From Staphylotrichum longicolle (lineage: Eukaryota; Ascomycota; Sordariomycetes; Sordariales; Chaetomiaceae): 64,000 bases of DNA. A model generated the notes under the pieces. The model worked only from the letters and a program-made list of their open reading frames with translations, was not told where the DNA came from and searched no databases. Numbering within the stretch: the first letter of the stretch is position 1; the number at the start of each line of letters is the position of its first letter. The stretch lies in contig JAHCVI010000001.1 of the NCBI GenBank assembly GCA_019096155.1, positions 6,386,001 through 6,450,000 on the forward strand, given 5' to 3'. Below are positions 21,291 through 32,940 of this stretch, in pieces. A program made the position numbers and the translations under genes.

Positions 21291-21956
21291 GATGGTTGTT
21301 TTGGGGGGTTGATTGGAAGATTTCGAGGTTGATTTAGAGAAATTGCTTTGGTTTTGAGTTGTTGAATGGTCCAAGACAGCCTTCACCTCAGAGACGAGGA
21401 GGGGTCTTATAAGCCATTTGTTCATCCACCTGACGTCATGTCGTGTCTGTCGGCGAACGTCATGATGGAGATGGCTCCGTACCAAAATGGTACCGAGTGT
21501 GGAGGAACGGGGCTCGGCATCCCGATGCCAGGCGCCAAGCTCAGGTACCGGACCCGCTGGGTGCATAGTGCTCAAAGCCGTGAAGCCCGCTGATCGTCTC
21601 TGTTTTGACGTCAATTACTTCCCTCCTGACCCAAACACCCGTCTCGCGAACAAGAACACCGACCGCTTCACCCAGGATACGCCGGCCGGGATGCATGCTC
21701 GGTGCTTGGCGCTTTACACGTGTGCAATGCAGAGCAGCAACTTTGCGGGCCTGTTCAGGAAAGATCTTGGATGACACTACCCTGCGAGTCAAGATCGCAC
21801 GACGCCTCCATCAGACTCTTGCTCCTCGTTGGGCTTTGCTGTACCAGGAACCACTTGAGTTGCATGATTGTGTTGCTTGACACAAGATTGAGTTATCCAG
21901 TAATCTACCTAGGCAGGTATGGACGAATTCTGCTAAGTACTTTCCTCCCAACACAT
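21291..21956. other. Promoter of the small-protein gene and 3' flank of the next
   Basis: Holds a palindromic CTTATAAG (21406-21413) that provides a TATA element on the minus strand. No further gene is supported. Confidence 0.5.
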
Positions 21957-23030
21957 CTAATTCACCGCCTTCGCGGCGAACTCGTCGACGTACCAGTACA
22001 GACCTTGCGACCCGCTCGGGTTGGAGAAGCGGATCTCGAGCTTGCCCAGCCCCGTCGCGTCGGTCGTGAACTGGATTCCCGACGTGATCCTGTTGAAGTT
22101 GTTGTTGGAGCACTCGACGCCACCGACCAGCCGGTCATTATAGCGCACGTCGATGGAAGAGGTCCCGTCCCAGTTGTTGCAGCGGTACAAGAACGAGACG
22201 CTGTACGTCGTCGAGGGGCGCGCGAGCAACGACTCTTGGATGAGGGACGTGGTGCCTCCGGAGGGCCACACTGCTCCGCTTCCCGGCGCGTACACCTTGA
22301 CGAGGGTGCCCGTCGTGCAGTCCGACGAAAGGGTGCACGCCGTAACGCCGGGAATGGGCGTGACAGAGCCGCCCCTGCTTGCCGTGCTGTCGGTCCAGGG
22401 GGCCAGCGTGCCGTCGGTCGTATAGCCTTCGAAGTTCCCGTTGAGGATGGGCTGGGCGGGGATGGTAAAGGTAGGTTGGACTGCTTCGGTGGCGACGGCG
22501 CCAATGGTAACGGTCTCGGTGGTGGTGATGGTTTCCTCGGCGGCCGCTGTGGCAGTGACGGTCTCGACGACGGTCACGGTGGACGCCGGGGTCAAGATGC
22601 AGCTGCAGGCGCTGCTGATGCGGGCCGGCGCAGAGGAACACTCGGCGACGATCTTGGAGGACGGGTCGGGCGAGGGTGTCTCGCGCTTGGCGAAGAAGGT
22701 CGTCGTGGGACCGTGGCTGCGGTTGGCTCATTAGCCATGGATACTCAACAGCATTCCAAGTGGAGGGTGACCTCACATGGTCGTGGTCAACGTTGTCACC
22801 GTGACAGCGGCGAAGGCGGTCTCAATGTTGGTGTGGACCGACGTTACCGTGGCTGTTTCCGTCACAGTTGTCACGGCAGCCTCGAGGGATAGTTACGACG
22901 AGCAAAAGGCCTGTCCGGCCTCGGGAGTCTCATTGAGAGCGGCCACACACTTCCCGCTGCACGGCTTGCCCGTGCAAGCGCCCAAGACGCCCGCGATCGC
23001 GCCACTTAGGCAGAGGACGGAAAGTTTCAT
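21957..23030 (-). CDS. Secreted protein with C-terminal beta-sandwich-like domain; in-frame TAA
   Basis: Exons 23030..22777 and 22716..21957, with the 60-nt intron 22717-22776 (GTGAGG...CCGCAG). The signal peptide is MKLSVLCLSGAIAGVLG, then a Cys-rich start (ACTGKPCSGKCVAALNE), TVT-rich stretches, a KR site and the Cys-containing ISSACSCILTPAS. The C-terminal 170 residues begin ILNGNFEGYTTDGTLAPW and end YWYVDEFAAKAVN, the pattern of galactose-binding-like/CBM4_9-like fungal extracellular modules (family call tentative). The frame is open and homogeneous except for TAA at 22893-22895 (codon 46, following FCSS), where the upstream and downstream frames agree. No intron with good signals removes it. 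The gene is therefore either disrupted, polymorphic or affected by a base-call error. Full length would be about 337 residues. Confidence 0.68.
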
Positions 23031-23539
23031 ATTGACGAATGACTTGTAAACGAGTGAACTGGTTCGACAAATGAGTGACGATAGTGAACGGCAGGAACCG
23101 ACGGCTTAAAAGTGGAAACTGGAAGCTGTCGAGGGCATGGTTATGAGGGACACCCCCCCTACTCCTTTTAGACCAGACGATCAGACCCGGTGTTTTGGCT
23201 CTGGCGGGTCCCAGCTGAAAAGCAATGGTGTGTCTGGGGGTGTGGATACTACAGGTGAGATATTGGCAAGTCTAGACCAAATCTAGTGCTAGATGAAAGG
23301 TCTGCGTTGTTCAAGAACTGATTGGCCTGAATTACGAATTTACTGTCTTGGAGACTTCCAAAGTCGGCGGGTATGGACTGGACAGGCACTGGATGTGTTG
23401 CCGCTTCCACCTGCAACGCTCTGACAACAACCAACGAAGTTGGCGTGGTTGCCACTCAGACGATCCAGTCTCGCTCCGCGATCTGTATTCGTTGTTTTCT
23501 GTAACCCAGCTGATCGACGCAAAGACCTCACACTGAAGC
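23031..23539. other. Intergenic, nothing recognised
   Basis: Promoter region of the preceding minus-strand gene and 3' flank of the Nudix gene. No additional feature. Confidence 0.5.
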
Positions 23540-24396
23540 CTAAAGCTTGAACTTCTTGGCTATCTCGATGCCTTCGGCAAGGTTGGCTATCCGGGCATCG
23601 ATGGCGTAACCCTCGGCCTCGAGCTTGATGCACTCTTCCCACAGGTCGGCCAGCCTCACCAGAAAACCCTCGATGAACTCGTTCTCCTCGAGCTCGGGCT
23701 TCAGATCTTGGTTCTCGGGACGGTTCATGTCGACTGTGACATGGACCATGCGCAGGTTGGTGTTGCAGAAACCGGGGTCTGCAGACAGGTTAGGGGACAG
23801 GAGGCCTCCACAACTAAGAACAAACTAACCGTTGAACATGATGGGCGATGTTTCGAGGGCCTCGGCAACGTAGCCCGTCTCCTCCTTCAGCTCACGAACA
23901 GCCGCTTGCTCAGCCGTCTCGCCTTCGTCGATCAGGCCAGCCGGCAACTCGATGACAATCTTGTCTACCGGCGGGCGGTATTGCTTCTGGAGAACGATTT
24001 CCGGGCCTGACGAGAGCTTGTTGGTCCAACGAAGTTCAAGAAACCGGGATTATTGGAGTACTTACCGGTCTCCTTCTCCAAGATGGCTACAATGCCCACG
24101 CCATCGATATCGCTGTTCTTGGGACGGGTGGTCCGCTCAGCCGACTCCCATGTTCGCGTCACGCCCTTGGGATCTTTGTATGTCTTTCTGGGGCATGTTA
24201 GGACCGAATAATAATCTGGTGAAGGAAAGGTGGTTTCTCACTGACTTCACCAGCTTTGTCCACACCGCCTCTGTCTCAGACTGCATACGAGGTGAGTTTC
24301 GTGTTGGTGGTTGTCACTTGCAAGACTCGGCTTTGGACGCTTTTATTGACTTACGAGAGGCTCGGTAGATATGAGTTTGGCTGCTTCTTGAGACAT
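23540..24396 (-). CDS. YSA1: Nudix hydrolase, ADP-ribose pyrophosphatase (Ysa1-like)
   Basis: Five exons: 24396..24355, 24280..24246, 24187..24066, 24006..23830 and 23778..23540, giving 204 residues. All four introns (51-74 nt) have consensus borders (for example GTAAGT...CTCGTCAG). The Nudix box is complete at residues 90-112: G-x5-E-x7-REL-KEE-TGY (GLIDEGETAEQAAVREL then KEETGYV). Upstream, QYRPPVDKIVIELPAG is the conserved ADPRase lead-in. The family hydrolyses ADP-ribose and other ADP-sugars to AMP and ribose 5-phosphate, with Mg2+ bound by the Nudix glutamates. The length matches yeast and fungal Ysa1 proteins. ATG 24396 is chosen because the 14-codon first exon splices in phase 0 into the conserved SETEAVWTKLVKK segment. 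Cytosolic or mitochondrial location is not evident. Confidence 0.94.
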
Positions 24397-25562
24397 GACT
24401 GCGTGTGTGTATGGGACAATATTGTTGATTCTTTGCTGGTGTAAGTCGCCTCTTGTAACTTTTTCGGTTCTCAAGGCAGTTTCCTCAGTGATGGATATCC
24501 ATGATGGGCTGCAGGTTGGTGGGACCCGTAACGCTGCCACATGGCTCCCGCAGTGGGCCCCAGGGCTTTGGTCCAGTGGGAACCAGCAGTATGAACCCAC
24601 CTGTACTTCGTGGTCCTCTTCGCCAGCTCACTTGCAGCTTTGCCTGCTTGATGAGCTGGCTGCCGTGTTGTCACCCTTCATGCCTGGTATCGTCAACGAG
24701 TTCCTGCAGAATGGGAAGTTTGCCTGCGGTTGACGGCATTCGGTTATCGACCAGAAGACGCTAATTTGTCAGCCGCAGAATCCGTCGGTAGCTGCAACAA
24801 CTTGTCGGGTTCTGTCCCCGGCGGCGTCCAGACCGAGCCGTCGGAATTGGTCTCTCACAAACACCAGCAACTGATGGCACACAGCCAATCTTGACTGTTG
24901 TGGAATGATGCTGCTGGCTGACGTGTGTCCATCATTGTCTGACCGATTCTATTCTTACGGCTCGCTCTTCTCGATCTCTGTTGTTGAGACCGCTGTCTTG
25001 CCTCGACAAGCGGATGGGTGAAGATGGGTACTGTCGGTTTTTCGTCGTCGTTGACTGCGACGTCATCAAGCATGGCAGCCGGGCTGGTTGTGACCGCGCC
25101 AAACACCTAGCGTACTTATGAGTGCCTCGCTTGTGGAAGGAAGCTTGAAACAGCACCGGAAATGGCCGGGTTTTTGCGTGAGGGAGAGCTCCCACCTGCC
25201 TTTCTTGGTTGGCAATTCCCTTCTTTGGAAGGATTCAAGGTCGCAAGTTGAACCTTGGCGGCTCAGTTAACGTTATTACCTGCAGCTCGCACCCAAGGCA
25301 TTACGCGGACTTGCGACTCCTGTCCTGCTTCTTTATCTTCGTATCAACATCAGCGCCGCCTTAGTATTGTTCTCATGCTTCGAGTTTCATTCTTCTTTTC
25401 ATTTTCCCCTTTTGCGCCGGTTTAACAGCGACTGTCTTTTCTCTCCTCATTTTCACTTGATCTCCAGACTTCCTCCCTCGCCATCATTGTCACATGCTGC
25501 GGACCAGTGAACAGTCCCCCAAACCAAACCACCACCTGCGCCCCCAATAAACAGGCCCCACC
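24397..25562. other. Divergent promoter region between Nudix and MFS genes
   Basis: About 1.2 kb with no coding support; it must carry both 5' regions. CT-rich tracts precede the MFS start (25380-25480). Confidence 0.55.
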
Positions 25563-27441
25563 ATGGCCAAACCTCCAGCCCGCTCCGTCGGCCGCATCAA
25601 CACCTCGACGGACCCCGACACGGAGCACACACCGCTGCTCGCCGGCACGCCGACCCCGACCGCGTCCAGCGCAACCACCGGCACCCCTTCCCCGACCCTC
25701 ACCGCCGAGACCGACCATGACGTCGCCGCCTCCCTTGACCCCGACGCACCACACCCCCTCTCCCACCTCCGCGCCCTCCTCCGCCCCCGCGTCATCCTCC
25801 TCTCCCTCCTCCTCGTCTTCCTCCTCGAGCTCTCCCTCGGCATGTCCGTCCCGCCCATGAACGCCATCATGGAGAGCATCATCTGCCGCCAGATGCACCC
25901 GGACGTCTTCGCCCCGCAGCCACCAGCACTGCCGCCAACCACCCCGCCGCCGACGACTTCCCCTCTGCTGCCCCCCTCGCCCCCGCACAACATCTCCGCC
26001 GCGGTCGTGAGCGGCGGGAAGCTGCGGTACTTCCCCGGCGGGCTGGTGCTGAGCGACGACCCCGTGTGCAAGGGGCCCGACGTGCAGGGGTACCTGGCCA
26101 TGCTGCGTGGGTGGATGGCAACGTTTGAGTGCCTGCCGGGCATCGTGGGCGCGGTGCCCTACGGGGTGCTGTCGGATCGATGGGGAGGCGGCCGCTGTTG
26201 GGCTGAGTCTTGGGGGGATTGTGGGGTCGGTGGTGTTTACTTATGGTGTTTGTGAGTTTTTTTTCTTGTTTCATGTGTTTGGCGAGTGCTGGTGGTCATG
26301 AGATGAAGATGCTAATGGTGTTGGTGGGGTGTAGTTTACTTTTCGGATGTGTTGCCGCTGTGGGTGACGTGGTTTTCGGCGGCGTTTCAGCTGTGAGTTC
26401 CTTTGGTCTGTGATGGGGTGATAGTGAGGGCTTGGTGGACTGACAGGATCTAGGATTGGCGGTGGCGGCGCGATTGTCGTGGCCATGTTTTATACCGCCA
26501 TCGCCGATGTTGTGCCCGCCGAGGAGCGCGCGACCGTCTTCTTCCAGCTCAACGCCGTTTTCCTCGGTTCGCAGATGTTTGCCGGTCCGCTGGGGGGCGC
26601 CATGCTAGTTTGGGACCCGTGGACACCTCTCCTCGTCGCTCTGGCTGTCCTAGTTATTGCGAACCTGGGCGTGCTATTCTTTCCCGAGACGGTCCATGTC
26701 CATGATCGAAAGGGGGTGGAAGAGGGGGAAGAGTCGCACGCGGACGGCATTCCCAAGGCTGCGAGGCTTTGGCAAAAGGCTTGTGCTGGTCTCGCTGAGG
26801 TCTGGGACTTTATTCTCGGCAACAAGAGCCTGGCGTTTCTGATGGTCTCACTGGTCTTCGTCGTCTTGGGCCGCTTTGTGGGGGAGCTGTTGCTACAGTA
26901 CGCGGCGGCCCGGTACGGCTGGAGCTGGAGCGTCGCCTCCATGGTCTTGTCTATCCGCAACGCGGGAAGCCTGGTCACGCTACTCGCCCTGCTGCCTGTG
27001 GCCAGTTGGTTCTGTGTCCAGCGCATTGGCATGGCGGGCGTGGCCAAAGATCTACTGCTGGCGCGTTGGTCAGGCATCATCCATATTGTTGGGAGCTTTA
27101 TCATCGCCGGGGCCGTGAACGGGACGCTCTTCTCGGTCGGCCTGGCCTGGTTTGCGCTAGGGTCGGGCATGGTGGCCTTGATCCGGTCTCTGCTCAACGC
27201 ACTGGTCGAGGAGCATCATGTCGGCACAGTCAACTCGCTCGTCGGCTTCATGGAGATGGTCGGCATGACCGTGGCAGGGCCGCTGCTAGCTGAGAGCCTC
27301 AAGACTGGGCTGAACCTCGGAGGAGCATGGATAGGCTTGCCGTTTGTTACGGCTGGGCTGTTCTTTGTTGTTTCAACTACGATATTATGGGTGTTTAGGC
27401 TGCCAAACGCCCGGCGGTCTTCGGTTGAACCCTCATGCTAA
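25563..27441 (+). CDS. MFS transporter with two apparent 1-nt deletions in motif A
   Basis: Exons 25563..26251, 26335..26392 and 26454..27441 (introns GTGAGT...GTGTAG and GTGAGT...ATCTAG). The start has a CCACCATGGC context. A disordered N-terminus of about 70 residues precedes the first helix (VILLSLLLVFLLELSLGMSV). A Pro-rich loop and then WMATFECLPGIVGAVPYGVL follow, with later helices in exon 3. The pattern is a polytopic MFS carrier of the fungal SLC46-like kind; the substrate is unknown. The signature loop between helices 2 and 3 reads GVLSDRWG in frame 1, RRPLLG in a second frame and LSLGGIVGSVVFTYGV in a third. The shifts lie in G runs at 26182-26185 and 26200-26202. Restoring one base at each gives a continuous 578-residue protein whose exons join in phase, so the gene model is otherwise sound. 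Confidence 0.82.
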
Positions 27442-29550
27442 TGGTTCAAGCTTTGGACACTAAATGTCTATGGGAGGGAGACGGACTGGGGCAGCAGCCA
27501 TAACCCCTCCCCCCTCTTCAACCGAAGGGGGTGGTGGTGTTCAGGTTGGTTTCGGCCTTGATGTCTCCTGGACGCCATTTTACAGATCTTTTTGGCATTT
27601 TGGTTGTATCATGTTTGGAGTTTGGGGTTTGTGTGTGGTTAGATCGCATTGTCAAGGCGTTCAGGTCGGGTTTTTCCTTGGGCATGTTCATATTTGTGGA
27701 TACTTTGCACATGCCAATTTTTTTCTTCTTACTTTTTGCTCACAGCAAGCATTTCGTCCAGAAAGAAGCTTCCAACCAAGTTCTTGAAGGATTCGGGCCG
27801 GGAAGAACAAGGTTCCATGATGTCCGGGTTCTCCCAGGGAGTCGTGATGCCAGGGGTGTGTGCTTCGGCAAGTGACGCTAGGGAACTTCAGCTGGAAATA
27901 GTTTCAGTCTACCTGGTAGTTTTGCTGGGACCAGCTGCAGAATTCTTTCAATAAACCGAATTGTCGAACTGTTTTATGCCGGAGAAGCGTCGCTTCAGCC
28001 GGGAAAGAAGATGAAGCCAAGCCAACGCGTTCCCACTTCCAGCAGCACCAATATCGTTGACTGGGGAAACTGAAAATGGCGATGCAGTCAAATGCAAGAT
28101 GTGTGGAACGTGGCAGGCACCCCGCTGGGGTGGTGGTGGTGGGCGCTTCATGCAAGCTGCAAGGGGCACAACAGCAAGCAGCTGCAAGCTGCAGGAACAC
28201 AGTCTCCAGGCAGTCTCAGCGCACACGCGCACACGCTATTGATTGCACCAGCAGACCACTTCGACGCGGAATCCTTGTACCATTTTCTTGGCCAGGCCCG
28301 GGTTGAAGAAATGCACGGGGAAGCCCTGCAGACATGTGTGCAACGTGTCTTGCCTGGAAGCGGCATGCAACCTTCCTGCGGGACGATCGGCTGGGGCCAT
28401 CATTGGGATTGTCCCTTGTCTTCAGTCCTCCTCGTCGTCGCCCCGCCAGGTTCCGGATCAGGGACTGGTAGCCATGGACGTGATGTGATGGGGTTCGAGC
28501 CGGCAGCAAAAGAACACTGGACGCGCCGAGCGCGTTGGGTAGCGCCGAGGGAACCCCTCTTGCATCTTAAACGTTCAGATGTTTCGAGGCGCGCTGCGAT
28601 CAAAATTGCGGTTCTTCCTCTTTCGGGCAAGATGCAAGCCTCTGTCGTTATCACCAAAGGATGCAATCAAGGGACCCATTTTTGATCGGTTCCCGGATCC
28701 CGACGTTCGGGACCTCAGTTGAACCACCGCTGGCGGAGAATGACCGGACAGTATCCACTACTACCAAAGAGAAAAAGAAGAAAAAAGCGGCTGACAGCCG
28801 AGGAGAGTGCAGACCTGGATGCCCTGGCAGCCCCTGGTCGCTTTGCACCTGGCGCTAACCCGACAGCAGCGCGAATCATCTCCACAAGCGCGTGGCTCCA
28901 GTTCGTGATTTGTCCCAAAAAGGACGGGGGAGCCATCGGCGGCTTCTCCTTCCCTGAGCGCTTTCTGTCGACTCCTGCCTGCTGTCCAGTGCCGTCACTG
29001 CCGTGCTTCTCCCCTCGTTTCACCTTCCTCGTATTTCGAACTTGCACTGTCACTCTTTCCGGGGAAGGTTTTGATTCTCGGTCAATCGCTTTCTCGTTCC
29101 ATTCTTTCTTCCTCATTCGCTTCAATCTGGGAATCTTCGGCTTTCTCACCGCTAAAGATATCAAAGCGCCTCGGACCTGACGAAGAACCCCACATCGACG
29201 AACCCCTTTTTGGACCAAAAGACGCCAAAGGGTTCGGGAGCCCCTCTGGTTCAGCTCGCTCGTTGCCTATCAACCCCTGCCCGCCCGTCTCGAAGACCAG
29301 CCTGAGCACTGTCAAATCTGCAAGATCTCCGAGATGGTCTGCTTGGGTTGCTCTCGTTGAGGAAGCATTGCCGCAACACAGCAGCTGGGAACATCCGACT
29401 ACTCAAGCGTCCAAGATCCAACTTCGATTACTTCTGCCAGCGGCCAATCTTCGAACAAAACGTCAGCAGTCTCGACTACCATCCTGTTAGCGGCACAAGC
29501 TGATCTTCTGCAGTTAATGTTTTAGTCTATACTATAGTCTTTCTTTCATA
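27442..29550. other. Long intergenic interval
   Basis: About 2.1 kb. Bases 28950-29500 are pyrimidine-rich and probably the 5' leader and promoter of the gene at 29551. Frames of up to 197 codons are present but have no motif or consistent codon use. Confidence 0.5.
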
Positions 29551-32356
29551 ATGGTGTCGTTCTTTGGCCTCAAGGTTGGGGGCAAGAAGAAGTGAGTGTG
29601 GCTTCGACGAAGCTGCTAAAGGAAGCCCTACCAACCACTGATGTCACAGGAAGTCCGACGGCAAGGCTGCCCAGGGGAAGCAACAGCATGAGTGGAAACG
29701 CATAGATCAAAACGCCCTTGGCGAGGGCCAGTTCTTCGGCCAGAACCTCGACAAGAAGGGTGTCGTTATCAATGGCAGCATTCGATCCGTGTCGCGAGCT
29801 GGTACCCCTCAACCGGGTGGCAGCGGCAGGTCCCCCTACGGCAACTACGATGCACATAACCTCGCCGCCGCCAGCATGATGGACTTGGGCAACCCTGCGT
29901 TTGGGGGCAGTCAACTCAGCCTGCGGGTGAAGCCACACGCCTCCGACGCCAACCTGCGCACGCGATTTGGCGCAAACAACGGGTCCTCGACAAGTCTGGC
30001 CGTCCCAGCACCGGGTTTCGGGTCCCGATTCGGCGCAAACAATGGGTCGTCGACGAGTTTGGCTGCACCAACACCAGGCTTCAGCTCCCGATTCGGAGCA
30101 AACAACAGGTCTTCCTCCAGTCTTGCCGCCCCAGGTCCCGGTTTCGGATCACGACCAGGGACACCTAGCAGAGCCAAAGCGTGGGTGAATCCACTGGATG
30201 TTCACTTTGCGAGGAGTGTTCCGTCCGGCCCCCCCACGCCCAAGTCTCCGCTCGTCGATTCCATGACAATCCCACCAACCCCGACCAAGGACAAGGTCGA
30301 AACGCAGTCGGTCTTCGGTGAGGACGCGGGCAACATGGTGGATGCCGTCATGGCCTCGGTCAAGAAGCGGGAAGAAGAAGCAAACGAGGCAAAGCAGAGG
30401 GAACAAGAGCTGGAGAAGGAAAGAGAAACAGCCCGGTTGGATATGGAGAGGTTGGAGAGGCAGAAGTCGACTGAGAGCACGTTGGCTGCCAGGCGTCCCT
30501 CAGCTCCGCAACTAGAGCCGGAGCTGCCCTCGGCCGAACCCAGCCTCCCTGGCTCGGTGTTCAGAGGCGATCTCGAAACGAGGCCGGCCAGCCGCACTGG
30601 GCACAAGCGGTCCCCTCCCGTCCACCAAGGCCCCCCTCCTACGGGGCCGCCCACGCAGTGTCTTCCCAGGCCACCCGGTCCAGGGCCGCAACGCCAGGGC
30701 CCGCTCGGCATTGCTGGCGACAACACCGACCGGCGTGCGCCCCACCCAGCTGGGCCAGTTGACCGTGAACCGGGACACGAGTTTGGGCGTCGGCCAAACG
30801 CTCAAGGCCCTCGAGACCCTCGCTCAAATGGTCCTCAGACAGGCGTTCATACCGGTCATCCTCATGGTGCCGCCCCTCGCACCCACGGTCCTTCCCCCCA
30901 GAACACTTCTCAGTCGCCGTCCCGCCCGTACAGACCTCCTGCTCTGGAAGGCTCTGGACCATTGCCGGGTGGGTTTCGGTCGCCAAGTCCCCCGCTCAGC
31001 AGCCCCGGCATCGACGGTGCCACCATGTTCCACTCAGAACCCGAAATCCCGGCCAGCAACGGGCGAAATACGCCCGACCGGGAAAGACAGGGCCCGGGAC
31101 CGCTGATCTCCACCTTGGCCTCTCCCTCCACATTAACCTCTCCGTCAGGCTCCATCCGAAGGCTGTCTTTTGACGAGCCGATTGAGCAATTTGCACGGCC
31201 CATCATCCAAAACGTCAGGGGTCTTCGCGATACTCTGACGCTCAACACCCCTCGACAACACAGTTTGTCGATGAAGATCGAGGAGTTCGAAAAGACACTG
31301 CTCAACGCCCAGCAAACCCAGCAAACCCAGCAAACGTTGAAAGCCGAGGTACAAGAACCCAAGAGGCGGAGCGGAAGCAGCAGCGTCTACAGCGACGGGC
31401 CCAAGATCGATGACGATGATGAGGACGAGGGGCCGATTTTGCCGGCTCACCCGGCACCCCTTCGCATTCCTCAGACCACGGCGGCTCCCGCTCCTGCAGC
31501 CATCGATAGACCGCAGAGCCCCATGCGAGGTCCGCCCAGGCGAGGCACACTTCCGCGTCGTCCAGGACTGGAAGAATATGGCATCTCGAGCACTCAAGTC
31601 TCTCTCCGAACGCGTGGAGGAACACCAACCCCGGCCTCGCGAAGCGGCAGTACCGACAACTACAGCAACCACAGTTCGCCACTGTCGCGCACCGACACTC
31701 CCCAGCTCCGGCATCCGAACTGGAAACGCGACTTGGCCCAGCCCAGCCCAGCCCCAACTCTCGAGAATATGGAGCGGCCTCGGCCGAGCCCTGTCGTTGA
31801 CACCTTTGAGCGAGCCCGGCCGGCCCCCGTCGTCGATACTGGATTCAACTTTGACTTTGGCCCCGGTCCCAGTCTGGGCTTTGCCGCACCGCCGACTCCG
31901 GATTCGTCGACTTGGTCATTGGCGTCACCAATCGGCGAGACAGGCCCCATCCCCACCCAGACCTCAGAGCCGGCGCAGACACAGCCGGCCAAATTTACCC
32001 GTTCCAACGTTCCCCCTCCGCTCAACCTCAAGTTCAACTTCTCCGCTGACGCCCCGTCGCGGGATCCGACGTTGGGAATCTGGACGCCGCCGATCCGGCC
32101 TACGCACGGCGCGGTGGCCCCGACTGAGGAACGGCCGTCTACGTCGGGCGGACCTGGCGGGGCGGGCAAGTCAAACGGGCTGGCCGCGTCGCCGAGCTTC
32201 CTCTCCCGTTTCCCGGAGTCGCATGGGGATGACCCGTCCTCGTTCATGGGGATCGGCATGGCGCGTGGGCCGAGTATCAGGGAGGTGCGGCGGCCAAAGA
32301 CGTCGGCGGGCGGGAAGCCTGGCCCAGTGGATTCTTTTGGGACGGGATTCATCTAA
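29551..32356 (+). CDS. 915-residue disordered Ser/Pro-rich protein with internal repeats
   Basis: Exons 29551..29591 and 29650..32356. The intron (GTGAGT...ATGTCACAG) lies after MVSFFGLKVGGKK, where the first 13 codons splice into KKSDGKAAQGKQQHEWKRID. The N-terminal 60 residues look conserved and basic (ALGEGQFFGQNLDKKGVVI). Residues about 119-181 are three 21-residue repeats of the form RFGANNGSSTSLA-PAPGFGS. A charged coiled-coil-like segment follows at about 250-287 (KREEEANEAKQREQELEKER). The rest is Pro/Ser/Thr/Gly-rich with many SP and TP sites (SPTPKSPL-like, FRSPSPPLSSPG), an acidic stretch (DDDDEDEGP) and conserved-looking C-terminal patches (NLKFNFSADAPSRDP; SFLSRFPESHGDDPSSFMG). 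There is no enzyme domain or membrane segment. It is likely a phosphorylated scaffold or regulatory protein, but its function is not known. Confidence 0.8.
29963..30151 (+). repeat. Three tandem 63-bp coding repeats
   Basis: Three head-to-tail units of 63 bp (21 codons), beginning at CGATTTGGCGCAAACAAC and repeating at 30026 and 30089. The units differ by scattered substitutions but keep the reading frame, so the repeat is maintained as protein sequence. Confidence 0.9.
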
Positions 32357-32652
32357 CTCGGTTCTTTTTGTTGTTGGTGTCGGGCATCTGAAGGATTTTT
32401 CTCCTATCTATACCCCATCTACCGAGATATGACCACACCACTGCAGTTGCAGGTTTCCATCATATATGTTTTCCGATAGAGTACAAAGATGCCGTTAATG
32501 TTAAATTCTTCAGTGCATTGCATGCTATGCTTAAACGTTCAAATGCGGCTCCTTTCCAACCACGGGTATAACGCCAGATACACACAAGCCAACCACCTGC
32601 CCACCCCCGCCTGTATCTACACCTCATATCTAACATCCTCACCCGCCGTTTC

Positions 32653-32900
32653 CTACCCCAAAAATTTCCTCACAGCGCCCCCAACTCCTTCCACATCCAG
32701 CAGGAAGGTGTCGTGCCCAAACAGACTGTGCGCCTCGTTCAGCTCGTGGTGCTCCACCCGCTCGTTCCCAGCCTGCCGCAGCGCGTCGGCCCCCTCCCGT
32801 TGCTGCCAGGCGGGGAAGAGGATGTCGCTCGCCACGCCCATGACCAGCACGGGATGGTCCCGCAGCGGGGCCAGGCCGGCGACTAGGTCTGCGGGGGGTT

Positions 32901-32940
<40 letters not shown>

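Noticed and set aside
21702..22892. 396-codon plus-strand ORF
   Set aside because: It is antisense to the secreted-protein gene; the GC-rich coding strand keeps the opposite strand open and the product has no motif.
26252..26453. Explaining the MFS frame change by an extra intron
   Set aside because: The conserved motif A is contiguous across the breaks, so any intron there would delete conserved residues.
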